A program made the position numbers and the translations under genes. The notes under the pieces were generated by a model. The model saw only the letters and a program-made list of their open reading frames with translations. It was not told where the DNA came from and searched no databases. Below are positions 42,892-54,400 of a DNA stretch of 64,000 nt, one piece after another. The stretch covers positions 9,109,968 to 9,173,967 of the forward strand of contig OZ036004.1 in the NCBI GenBank assembly GCA_964035015.1, given 5' to 3'. Origin of the DNA: Corallium rubrum (lineage: Eukaryota > Cnidaria > Anthozoa > Scleralcyonacea > Coralliidae). Each line of letters begins with the position of its first letter. Position 1 is the first letter of the stretch.

Positions 42892-43590
42892 GGGGTGGCG
42901 CCAGAGGGGGGCTATAGCCCCCCTGTCGGGAACCCTAGCCCCCCCCCCCCCCCAAAAAAAAAAATCAGGGAAAATTGACAGATTTGTCGGTGGGAATGAT
43001 CTGGAAGAAAAAAAATATTTTTAACAATTGGCCAAAGAACTTTTTAACTGATTAAGCCAGACAAGTCAGTAATTAATGCTTTAACAGTGAAATAAAACTC
43101 CTTTATTTAGAAACACAGGATGCGGTATATATTGTGTAGAAGTCAACAGTATTAATAATTACAACACACAAAATTCCATTGTCTGTCCGCAATATTGAAC
43201 GAAAATGGCAAAGAAAATGTCTAAAAACTAGTTAAAATATAACACATATCTGACTGTTTCGCTTTGTGTGAGAACTCATCAGCATGTTGACTTTCAAATA
43301 TACTGATATGGAAAATGTTGTGAGGAACTATAAAATGATTTTTCGTCACGACATACATCTTTATATCAAAATAAAAACTATTTAACTAATATAAAGATTT
43401 ATCATTTTATCTATACCTTTGTAACAACTGAAACTATTCAACTGACTTGCTTATCCAAAAACATTTTATCCTGGGGCAAAAGGGAATTTTACTGGGGTGG
43501 TGTGGGGAGCAAAATCAATTGGGGGGGGGGGGGGGGGTCAAGGGGGGACTGCCAGTTCGTAAACGGCCAAAAGATGAGAACTGTTAATGC
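42892..43590. mobile_element. hAT-like element (GGGGTGGCGCCA family, copy 2)
   Basis: Starts GCAGGGGTGGCGCCAGAGGG followed by GGGCTATAGCCCCCCTGTCG. The right side is less certain, ending in a poly-G run near 43520-43540 and CAAGGGGGGACTGCC. It contains TTTTTAACTGATTAAGCCAG as in copy 1. Confidence 0.55.
43256..43282 (-). ncRNA. Hammerhead-ribozyme-like core
   Basis: On the minus strand CTGATGA (43282-43276) is followed by a 14-nt stem-loop region and CGAAAC (43261-43256), then AGTCAGATATG. Spacing and core match hammerhead motifs known at Penelope-like element ends. It is probably a remnant inserted in the hAT copy. Confidence 0.4.
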
Positions 43591-44164
43591 TTGAGATTGA
43601 CTTCAATACGGACACTACAATCATAGCTTCAAATACCAAATATAATAGTCAGTTAACTTAAAATTGTAAAACTTATCTTGCGTTTCAACCGCCGTCATCG
43701 TCTAGCATCTTACTCCCTACTCTCGAGCCGAGGGCGGAGGCGAAGACACGATTTTAATATTAAGGAAATGTTAACTATTTTTTTTTTTGGCATCACGTAC
43801 GGTGTATTCATTTCGAGAACTGTATTGTATGTAGAGTCTGTGCGTGGGAGTGTTCTGGTTGCTACGACCCAGAAATATTTTAGAAGGAATGAGGAAATTA
43901 ATTGATGTTATAATTTTAAGTGATTGTTAATTACTTATAAATGCGCGCAGCTGTGTCACGACATATTCCAAGAGTATTTTGTCTGCCATATCTGCTGAAA
44001 ATTAAGTCCACGTTTGCCACTAGTATGCATAGGATGTTGAATTGATTTTAGGAAGCGTGTGATGTTATAATAATAATAGTAAACAATTGTAAAACAGTTG
44101 TAACAAGTGTTAAAAATCTAGACCTTGCATTAGATATTACAAAACTATTTTTAAATCTATTAGT

Positions 44165-44425
44165 GCGAAAATTTAAACTAAAGGTGCGATTCTTATAATG
44201 TCCTGAAGTAGCTTACTTGTCAAGTGTTGGCGTCGGTCTTGCAGAGATTCAAGTCCCGTATGTGTTAGCGCCTCATCATATGATTGCCAGGGGAATATAA
44301 TGCGCATGACACGCTTCTGAATTGTTTCTAATTCAATACACCAATCTCGTTCCCAGAGCCCACGTTCCCTACCCGGGAAACGAGAGACTCTGGGATAATT
44401 CGTTTCGCATCGATATTTCATTGGC
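44165..44425 (-). pseudogene. LINE ORF2 C-terminal fragment
   Basis: Minus-strand translation contains ELETIQKRVMRIIFPWQSYD then GLESLQDRRQHLTSKLLQDI, the well-conserved post-RT region of L2/CR1-like retrotransposons (LExIQKRALRIIxxxxSYxEAL...GLxxLxxRR). The N-terminal side is replaced by a segment with CCCGGGAAACGAGAGACTCTG, also found inverted at 44500-44545. No intact RT. Confidence 0.8.
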
Positions 44426-44739
44426 TGATGAACATGATTACTCTTCTTCCGAATAACAAGAATCCTGTGATGGCGTGAACGGATTATCCCAGAGCCTGTC
44501 GTTTTCCACCCGCTGGTTAAGGGTGACGTGGGCTCTGGGAACGAGATAGGTATTCCACAGTCATCGAGAACATAATATAGTACCAGTCAAATGTGCGAGG
44601 AAAATAGGGCGCCGCCATTTGAGAGGAAAAGCTAGTATCCAGCCCGTTTGAAGAAGACTTGCCTGTGAGAAACACCGCTGCCAAACGTTTTGCGCCTGCG
44701 TGACATCCGAGCTCGTACCGTCGTTGAGGTGGTGCAAAC

Positions 44740-44860
44740 TAATCGCGATTAATTTACGCCGATCTGTTTACACGGACATTTTAAGCCCGCTTAAAGCGTC
44801 AGATGTGGCTCAGATCCCGCTTAAATTTTGGCCGTGTAAACAGGGCTTAAGTCCCATTTC
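44740..44860. mobile_element. Short foldback element with GTTTACACGG ends
   Basis: ATCTGTTTACACGGACATTTTAAGC is mirrored approximately by TTAAATTTTGGCCGTGTAAACAGGGC, with AGCGGGAT / ATCCCGCT-like inner motifs. Belongs to the broad group of foldbacks with GTGTAAAC ends here. Confidence 0.55.
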
Positions 44861-44929
44861 TCTTGCATTGTTTACTCTGCAAATTCACGCATGCGCAAAC
44901 ATTTGACAGCGGGGTACTTTAAATTGGCG

Positions 44930-45095
44930 GCCACAATTTATATCCAAGGAGTGGAAAGATTCAACAGATAAATGACATAATAGACGCCTCAATAGAGAAC
45001 TAAAGTAAGAACTCATAATAGTAATAAGACCGAAAGCTCTAGCTAAAAGTTTTATTTTCTTAAAAATCGTGATGAAAATTTAGTAAAAGGCTTGT
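44930..45095 (+). pseudogene. Decayed copy of the isolated exon at 29448
   Basis: Shares ATAATAGACGCCTCAATA, AGTAATAAGACC and AAAAATCGTGATGAA with 29520-29640, but the start is lost (GGCGGCCACAA) and the donor reads AAAGTAAG. Evidence that the 29448 exon is part of a repeated unit. Confidence 0.55.
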
Positions 45096-45696
45096 TTCAG
45101 ACGAATTTTAGCTCGTTTTTGCCGTCTAACGGCGGCCGTCAATATACCTCGTATCAAAGTTTTTACCCCAATGCCCGCTCTTGTCCTGAGCTCCCAAACT
45201 CCCAAACCAAACCAGTACCTCGTACCCAGACTCTTAGCTTAGGAGGTTGTGGTAAAACATGCCGTGGACAGAATGGCCGTGGACCTGCAGGCCCCCCGTG
45301 ACATCCAGACATAAATATCTAAAGTAACAATTGATTTTAGTCATATGAAGAGCATGTGACTTGTACATGTCAAACTTAATCATATTCTGAAAGTATTAAA
45401 GAGCAAACACAATATCCAACTTTATTTGCATGTTACTATATTAAAAACACTCAAATAGCATATTACATGTACAGTCTTTACAAGCATGAAAATAAGCGTA
45501 TTTTTGACATACATACTTTGTGTTCTTAACTTCTTGTAAAACGAAAAAGTGTTCGTGTACATGTGAATAAAAAAAGTGTACATGTACCCTGTTCATTTTA
45601 ATGATCATGCGGTTGATCAGCTGTTCAAAACCAATCGCTAGACGGAGCAGCTGGAAGGAAGCTTATAAAGTTAAAATAGACTAAAAATATATATAC

Positions 45697-45867
45697 CGAT
45701 GCATATTGATCAGATGATGGTGGCGGTCGTGATGATGGTGATAGTGGTGGTGGCGGTGGGGGTGATGACGATGGTTGGTTAACAAAGATATAATGTGCTG
45801 ATGTAAAATCTGCAAAGCTAAAGATAACTGAAAAGACTATTAAAAAGATCAGTTGAGTACTATGCAA
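45697..45867 (-). CDS. Possible first exon: signal peptide plus Pro-rich segment
   Basis: ATG 45867 starts a strong signal-peptide-like sequence (MHSTQLIFLIVFSVIFSFAD) followed by a Ser/Pro-rich stretch and a possible donor (GTATAT) after 45697, 57 codons in phase 0. The proline stretch comes from a GGTGGC/GATGGT simple repeat, so the reading frame could be fortuitous. No second exon was recognised. Confidence 0.25.
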
Positions 45868-46044
45868 ATTTCAACGCGCGGTAATTTGAAACTCGAAACA
45901 GCTGCGGCTTTTTCACCCGACTGGGCCGCGTTAATGCGCGTGACGCTCCCTAACAAATTGACCGTTGACTAATTTGAAAATAAATATTAATGCCCAGCAA
46001 ATAACTTTGAGACAAGACATAATATAAGAAAATTTAATTGCTAA

Positions 46045-46072
46045 CGTTTCGTTGCTTGCAGCGCATCATCAG
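46045..46072 (-). ncRNA. Hammerhead-ribozyme-like core of the Penelope-like element
   Basis: Minus strand: CTGATGA (46072-46066), then TGCGCTGCAAGCAA, in which TGC and GCA can pair, then CGAAACG (46051-46045) and TTAGC. Hammerhead motifs in Penelope-like terminal repeats are established. Stems I and III were not verified. Confidence 0.5.
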
Positions 46073-46796
46073 AGCGGTTTGAGATTATTACAAATAATTA
46101 TCAATTATTGGACGAGTCGGAGCAAAATATCATGATTTGTCAGTGGCGAGCTACTAAGTTATTTGCCGATGCCGAAGGCAGAGGCAAATAACTAGAAGCG
46201 AGACACTGACAAATCATGATATTTTGCGAGAGACGAGTTCAATAATTGATTTATCATTCATAAAATAGTTAAAAATTTGAAATGCCTGAAGTAAGAGATC
46301 GACACTCTTCTCTCTGTCTTCGGCATACTAAAATCTTCGTAAAACTTACTTTTTGTCGGCACGAGTCTTGCTTTTTATCTCACTAAAACTTCCTTTTCAC
46401 TATTTCTTTTCTGAAGTACATTGTCGTTAAGGATGCTTCCAAATACTCTCGATTATTTCCTCGGATAGCTGAAGAACTAGCCGCCATGTTTACGAAAATT
46501 ATTTGCCGTCAGCAGCGTTATCACTAGTGCGCATGCTCATAAAATTATTTGCAGGTAAATTAACCAATCAGAATGCGGGATAGAAACAAAATGAATGATA
46601 ATTGTATATATATATACATAGATATGGTATTATATTACAAACGGTCAAAGTAGAATAACAAATTTCAAATTTAAAGGTACAAATGAGCGTTAAGATTTTA
46701 AATTCAAATAATGAGAAAATAATATGTCATGTTTAGTTAATCCAATCAAACAAAAGATTAGTGTGACGTAAAGATTACAGGGATATTAGTGAAGAG

Positions 46797-47960
46797 TTAG
46801 AATAAGGAAAGTGGTACGGAGCTAATATTAGCGTTAAGAATGGGGTTAAGTTTAGAAATGAAAAGACTTTCCTTTAGTAAGAGTTCAAACTTTGAAGTTG
46901 ATGAGGCGAGTATTTTAAAATCAGAGGAAGAGATAGGATGTTTAGTTTTGTGTTTATGAGCGAGAACAGCTGACATGGCTGACACAGAGCGCTCCTTTCC
47001 AGTCAAAGGCGAAACCCCCATATGCTCTGAGATACGTGTGTGAATGTGTCGACGTGTTTGTCCGACATACAATGCACCACAGCATTGACACTTATATGAA
47101 TACACAACATGTGATCTCAGACCAAAGGGAATTCTATCTTTGAAAGGAAAGAAGTGTGAAAGACGAAAGGAAGGACGAAATACAAAACGTACGTTGAGTT
47201 GTGGATAAGCAGAGGAAAGAAGTTTGCGAAGCTGAGTTCGTATCTGGAGGCCGTGAATTCCAGTAAAAGGGAGACAAAAATAAATCGTTTATTTAGAACA
47301 TGAGGAGATCCTTTGGTTGGGAGAATATATCTTATCTAAGAAAATGCCAATGGAATTGTCCAAGAAAGAGACAGGATAACCATTAAGAGAGAAAATTTGT
47401 TTGAGTTTCTGTAGTTCAGAGTGAAAAGAAAGGTAAGAGGAACATATCTTAAAATAACGAGAAATCCTTGAGAGAATAAGACCTCTTTTGTACGTTATTG
47501 GAATGAAGCTGTCAAAGTTAGTAAATAACCCAGTAGATGTACGTTTGTGATAAACAGACGTCGAGAAAGATCCGTTTGTACGAGTTATGTTGATGTCTAA
47601 AAAAGGAAGTGAAGCGTTGTCTTCGAGTTCATGAGTAAATTGAATGTTAGGGTGTTTAGAATTTAGATAAGAAAGAAAAGGAAGGATGTGTTCGGATGAG
47701 TGGAATACTAAAAAGCAATCATCAACATAGCGACGATAGAAAATAGGCTTGAAATGAGAGGGACAGTCAGCCAGCCAAGACTTTTCATGAAAAGATAGAA
47801 AAATGTTGGCAAAGAGTGGACCAAGTGGTGAACCCATAGCGACCCCATCAACTTGTTCATATAATTGCCCATCAAACAAAAAATGGCAATTTTTAACAGA
47901 CAAATTGAGAAGATTAGTAAATTGTTCACGGGAGAAGCCGTGAAAACGAATAGCATTTCT
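46797..47960 (-). pseudogene. Penelope-like reverse transcriptase with GIY-YIG-type C-terminus, one stop
   Basis: RT palm motifs are present: DGVAMGSPLGPLFANIFL upstream, then the catalytic YRRYVDDCFLVF. After the RT a C-terminal module reads YKCQCCGALYVGQTRRHIHT followed by RISEH, as in the GIY-YIG endonuclease of Penelope-like elements (the first GIY block is not evident). The two open parts (47903-47289, 47105-46797) are in the same frame and are separated by TAA after SSCSK. The second open part extends upstream of its first Met, so one nonsense change is the main visible defect. The N-terminal part is absent. Confidence 0.88.
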
Positions 47961-48009
47961 AAAGCATGTATTAATGATATTAAAAAACGTTGACTAATTG
48001 TTGGGCGCG

Positions 48010-48120
48010 TTCTGCAGCCTGCGTGCAGGAAAATCGCGTCTGCATGCGCAGGCTGGCCTAGCCTGCGTGCAGACTCATATTACACTTGAGAACGCCTGAT
48101 CTGCAGGCTATTCTGTCTTT
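48010..48120. repeat. Hairpin repeat with GCCTGCGTGCAG motifs
   Basis: CAGCCTGCGTGCAGG, TGCATGCGCAGGCTG and AGCCTGCGTGCAGACTC form alternating inverted copies. Similar ends occur at 38662 and 59870-59915. Confidence 0.5.
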
Positions 48121-48430
48121 GAAATTTCTGATCATAAAGAAGTATACTCACATGTGAGTTCAAAAAGTTTTTCGTCTGTTAAAGAATTATTAACAGAGGG
48201 CCAAACAAGCTTTTGGAACCCAGGTGGAAGAATGACTAACATACATTTGTCGTTATATTAAGACTTCTTCAGTGAAGTATTAAATTTGGTAATTTCACGA
48301 GACGACACTGCATGTACTTTTTATGTATATATATACTTATATATGTACACTGCTGGCGCTGATCTTTGAGTTTCGGTGGTGAGAATATTTACTATTAATT
48401 AGAGCGTGAAGTGCTTCGCTTTGACTGGTC

Positions 48431-51400
48431 ATGGAAGTCGAAAATTCACTCGAATTTCTTTACTTTCATTCGGGAAGTGTACGTGGGGTCGCGTTTTCTC
48501 CAGTGGTAAGATTTTGTCTTTTAATTTCTGTACGTTTATATTATGATACAGTATTATAAAAATAACACTATTTTTGTGTATATACATAATCTGTATATTC
48601 TGATGTAATTAATCGATGGAAATCGATCATAAACCCAATCAATATATTGATTATTGGGTGATCAATGACCATGTCACAAAAATCTGTTAAAGTGTTTATA
48701 AACCCAATATGATATTACTGCATGAATATGAATTCTATTTAATGTGTGTAGTTGAATGCCAAAATATATCCTGACTTGAACTCTTATTTGTTGTTAATAA
48801 TTACAATAGAATGACATCTATTCTCATTACCATTTTGGAAATACAAACCTCAGTATAACAACAAATAAACGTTCAAGTCAGAATATATTTTGGCATTCAA
48901 CTATTCACTTTATATATAGAAGCTTATTTGAGTTTATAGACACTTTAATTACATTGATTGTTATTGATTACTGGTTTTCAATGGCTACTTTTTTAGTAAA
49001 AGCATTGAAGACAATGCATATTCATAACCCTTTATCACCCAGTAGCCACTCCATTGACGAGTAAAATCATCTGGTGTTAGTCAGAGTAAAATACTAAAGA
49101 CATTGTTGGGCGATAAAGGGTTAATTTTGTCATGGTACATTACTTTTACATTTTTTGAGCCCTGTCATTGTTTTACTCTGTCTAATGATAGACATATGAT
49201 TTTACTATTGGTGCATTGGGGGTTACTCCAGGGGCTAATACTAAATATACTCTTAATCTGTCTACTTTCTAATGACTAGGACCGTTATTTGTTTTGTTCT
49301 GGAGCCTATGATGGCAAGGTTAATCTTTACAGTGCCAAAAAGTGCCATCTTCTTGGCAGTTATCAGGTGAATACAGTACTGTACACAATATATATTTAAA
49401 CTAGAAGTTAGTATCGCAAGTGAAGTGCTGCCTTAAGTGGGACAACAACCGTTAGCCTATTCCACAGGCAACTCTGTGCACTTTGTGGCTAATGTGACAC
49501 CTCCTTGCCACTCCACCCAAGATTAATTACCATTAGTCCCCCCGTCCCCTTGAAACATCTGTAAACTAATGAGGATATTTCTAAATTCAATCTTTTGATT
49601 ATCACATATGCAACTTTGTTATTAGTTTAGTAGCTCATTAATTATAAATATTAATGAATTTGAGAACTAGTAATATTAATAAAGCATGTCAGACGAACAA
49701 TCCTTACCAGTAAGCATAATTGAGTTTTTATTAAACTTTATTTTTGTAGATTACAACTTTGAGTCTTGCCAGAAACATTAATGCTGTCAGATTTACCCCA
49801 GATGGTCAAAAGGTGGTACTAATAAAAACAATATTATAAAATTTACATAAAAATTTCAATAATCAACATGTTTCATTGATATGCTAATCTTGAATTACTG
49901 TACATATGACTTTGTACAACAGGAATATATTATGTTTGACAAATTTCACTTTTTTGATAATTTATTGTGTATACAAACAGCATTAGTTTATTTGTGAATA
50001 TTGTCTTAAAATTGTAAATTAGATCCTTGCAACCACTGCTGTTCGACGACTTGCTGTCTTGGATGTTGAATCTGGAGAACAAATATTTTCTTATGACAAC
50101 TGTAAGCTATGTATATACTATAATACTAGCTAATTTATATGAGTAGTTTGATGCATATCTATTCTTACTTCTTAAGTAATCCTTCTTAGCCCCTAGCTGT
50201 TGACACCTTTGCCAAAATAATATCTTATTTTCCTCAGGTACTTTTAATGGTCGAGATAGAACTGCTCTTGCTTCAAGTTCACATTCTGCACCAAACCTTG
50301 CTGTCTGTGCATGTGTAAATGGAAAAGGTTTAGCTTTATTTGACCTTAGGATGCCTTTGCCACTTGACTTTGTTCATGAGGTAACTACAGTTATAATTAT
50401 TAATAGTTAATATCCATTACATATATATGTACTATACTTTCCTGTATGTTCCACTTGGTTAGTGAAGTTGTGTCAACAATGTACCTTATACCAGCTTTTT
50501 CTTAGCTTCATGATGGTATAGTTCGTGATGTAATGTTTATGCATGAAAGTTGGCCTTGGTGTAAAGGACAGCCAGCTATTCTGTCAGTTGCAGATAATGG
50601 AGTAGCCAAGGTGAGCACCAGACAGTGTTTATTCTAGGAACTTTGAGAGCTACTGTAATTTTGATGTAAACATGTTAGGGAATAGTGCTGCAGACAGTAC
50701 TAATGTGCTGGAGAAGTAGAACTACAGTTGTCATTTGTGTTAAGATAAAAAGGTATTTCAGTGCATGCATGAGCTAAGGCTTTATTTAATATTCATTATT
50801 TAAATCAGGTCACTTCATTAGATGGGCGAGTACTTCAGACAATAAATATTGGTTCTAGTCTTCATACAGTCACTACTACACCAGAAAACTACGGTGCGAT
50901 GAATGATGATGGCTTCAATAGTAAGTACTGCGTAGAATATTAAAGAATTGAATTTTGAAATATGTTTCATGGAAGATGCTTTTCTATTCATCTTCAGGCT
51001 TAGTGATGTTTGGCGGGGAAAATCTGACTAGTTTTGTTCCAGATGTTGGAATACAGGAATCTATGACCGAACATGGGAATGTGCCTTTGTGGAAGATAAG
51101 GTACTACTGTACTTTGATAATGATGGTGTTGGTAATGATGATGGTGGTAATGATGTGGTGGTGATGATGATGGTGGTGATGATGATGGTGGTTATGATGA
51201 TGGTGGTTATGATGATGGTGGTAATGATGATGGTGGTAATGATGATGGTGGTGGTGATGATGATGGTGGTTATGATGATGGTGGTGATGATGATGGTGGT
51301 TATGATGATGATGGTGGTGATGATGATGGTGGTTATGATGATGGTGATGATGATGATGGTGGTTATGATGATGGTGGTTATGATGATGGTGGTGATGATG

Positions 51401-54400
51401 ATGGTGGTGATGTTGATGGTGGTGATGTTGATGGTGGTTATGATGATGGTGATAATGGTGGTGGTGATGTTGATGGTGGTGATGTTGATGGTGGTTATGA
51501 TGATGGTGGTTATGATGATGGTGGTGATGATGATGGTGGTGATGTTGATGGTGGTGATGTTGATGGTGGTTATGATGATGGTGATGATGATGGTGTTGGT
51601 AATGATGATGGTGGTGATGATGATGATGGTGATGATGATGGTGGTGATGATGGTGGTGATGATGATGATGATGGTGGTGGTGATGGTGATGATGATGATG
51701 GTGGTTATGATGATGGTGATGGTAATGATGATGGTGATGATGATGATGGTGGTGATGATGGTGGTTATGATGATGGTGGTGATGTTGATGGTGGTGATGT
51801 TGATGGTGGTTATGATGATGGTGATGATGATGGTGGTGGTGATGTTGATGGTGGTGATGTTGATGGTGGTTATGATGGTGTTGGTAATGATGATGGTGGT
51901 GGTGATGATGATGGTGGTGATGATGATGGTGGTGATGATGGTGATGATGATGATGGTGGTTATGGTGATGGTAATGATGATGGTGATGATGATGATGGTG
52001 GTGATGATGGTGGTTTGATGATGGTGATTGTAATGATGATGGTGGTGATGTTGATGGTGGTTATGATGATGGTGATGGTAATGATGATGTTGGTCATGGT
52101 AATGATGGTGGTGCAGTGGTGTAGCCAGGAGCGAGCTGTGGGAGCCATGGCTCCCCCCCCTTTAGATATAAAACAACAAACCATGTAACTACAAAACTGA
52201 TGCAATATGAATTATGTCAGGAAATAAACTATAAACAGTGCATTCAATCTACTGAGTGTATGCATTTTGAGTATCTATGTGACGTTTGCGTGTTTTGAGT
52301 ATTTTATATGATGTTTTTTAACCTTTAGGGTCTTTAAAATGTTCCTCCAAAAGCCAAGAAATGGCATTCATTGTCTCTCGATTTCAAAATTTCCTGGGGA
52401 AGCATGCCCCCAAACCCCCCTAAAAATTTTTCTGATTTCAGCTCTCCCCTTTCAAAATCCTGGCTACTCCCCTGTGGTGGTTGGTGGCATTGAGGATGGT
52501 GGTTGCGACGATGGTGATGATAGTGGTGGTAATAATGTTGTTGCTTGTGCTGATCATGCTGTTAAATTAATAATGAATGTTAAATTATTAATGAATGTTT
52601 CTCATCATCTCTACTTTTTTCTTATAGATACACATCAAATGCTAACTATCTTTTTAGCTCTTGTGATAAAGGTGTGATCAGAAGGTATGCTTTTTATGTG
52701 CGGTAATGTTGTAATTTTTATGTTACAGTAAATTGCTTCGGGATCTGCAGCACCTTTCCTTATCAACACCACTACTGTCACCATCTTCACGATCACCAAG
52801 ATCATCATCATGTTTACAGTCATCTTTACCACCATCATCACTTTTACCACCACCATTATCACCATCATCATCACCATCATCATCATCATCATCATCACCA
52901 TCATCATCATCACCATCATCATCACCTTTACCATCATCATCACCTTTACCATCATCATCACCTTTACCACCATCGTCACCTTCATCATTACCTTCACCAT
53001 CATCATCACCTTCACCATCATCACCTTTACCATCATCACCTTCACCTTTACCATCATCATCACCTTTACCATCATCATCACCTTTACCACCATCATCACC
53101 TTTACCATCATCATCACCTTCACCATCATCATCACCTTCACCTTCATCATCACCTTTACCATCATCATCACCTTTACCATCATCATCACCTTTACCACCA
53201 TCATCACCTTTACCATCATCATCACCTTCACCATCATCATCACCTTTACCATCATCATCACCTTTACCATCATCATCACCTTTACCATCATCATCACCTT
53301 CACCACCATCATCACCTTTACCATCACTATCATCATCACCTTTACCATCATCATCACCTTTACCATCATCATCACCTTTACCATCATCATCACCTTTACC
53401 ATCATCATCACCTTTACCATCATCATCACCTTCACCATCATTATCACCTTTACCACCATCATCACCTTTACCATCATCATCACCTTTACCACCATCATCA
53501 CCTTTACCATCATCATCACCTTTACCATCATCATCACCTTCACCATCATCATCACCTTTACTTACCATCATCATCACCTTCACCATCATCATCACCTTCA
53601 CCTCACCACCATCATCACCTTTACCATCATCACCTTTACTATCTGGATCACTACCAACCACAACACCATTAACATGATTATAATTATTTGCTTTTCTAAT
53701 TCTCCATGTGCAAGGTACCGTCGATACTCTGATCGTCATGCTTTTCTTGACGAAGTATTTCAACACAAAGATGACGTTGAAGACATGGATATTTCGCCAT
53801 ACGATGAATGTATCCTTTGATATACAAACATACCCCTCTCCTCCGCAGAGGCTTTTAGAGGGACTAGGGAAGAGAGACCCCTAGAGGGAGAGGAGAAAAA
53901 AAAGTCTCTGCCAGATGTCACACCCAACATGGCGTCAAACCGGGGGAAGCTATCGCGCTTTCCACATGGTTCTAAACAGTAAAGAATGATAATGATTTAA
54001 TATTTCTATTGCGCAAATTAGCATGTGGATATGATCAAATGCGCATTACAAAGCTACAGATGGCTTATCAAAGGCGCTTCAAGCAGCCGCCATACAACAC
54101 AGCACAGCCACGGATTACAACTGAGACCTAGGTGTTGATTTTATTGAGGGGGGGAAACCGGAGAACCCGGCGAAAAACCCTCGGAGCACAGGAGAGACCA
54201 ACTAAACTCTACTCACATGAGTTCCAAGCTCGAGAACGGGGTCATTCCCAGACGGTCACCCATCCAAGTACTAACCCCGTCTAACCGGGCTTGACTATTG
54301 GTGAGAGGCAGCGCCCTAACAGCACACGCCACCTGTGCTCCCCGAAGAATCCATCTTAGACTGCGAACATGACACTAAAACTTTGTGGTGACACAAAAAA

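Larger units (their letters stand above)
45975..47988 (-). mobile_element. Penelope-like element, 5'-truncated, with 11-bp target duplication
   Basis: GTTGACTAATT is directly repeated at 45964-45974 and 47989-47999. On the minus strand the element starts inside the reverse transcriptase, continues to a C-terminal GIY-YIG-type domain, and ends with a noncoding tail holding a hammerhead-like core. A palindromic element (about 46100-46600, with TCATGATTTGTCAGTG arms) is nested in its tail. The truncated 5' end and target duplication fit reverse-transcription-primed insertion. Confidence 0.85.

Noticed and set aside
51089-52018. 309-codon Met/Val-rich open frame
   Set aside because: It is a direct translation of the GATGGT satellite in intron 8 and crosses a well-supported splice donor.
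52723-53820. Four overlapping frames of 306-347 codons on both strands
   Set aside because: All are low-complexity translations of the 18-bp minisatellite in intron 9. The only real coding part is 53715-53809, which belongs to exon 10.
54236-54300. 5S rRNA gene
   Set aside because: Only the 3' half is similar; the 5' half and a terminator are missing.
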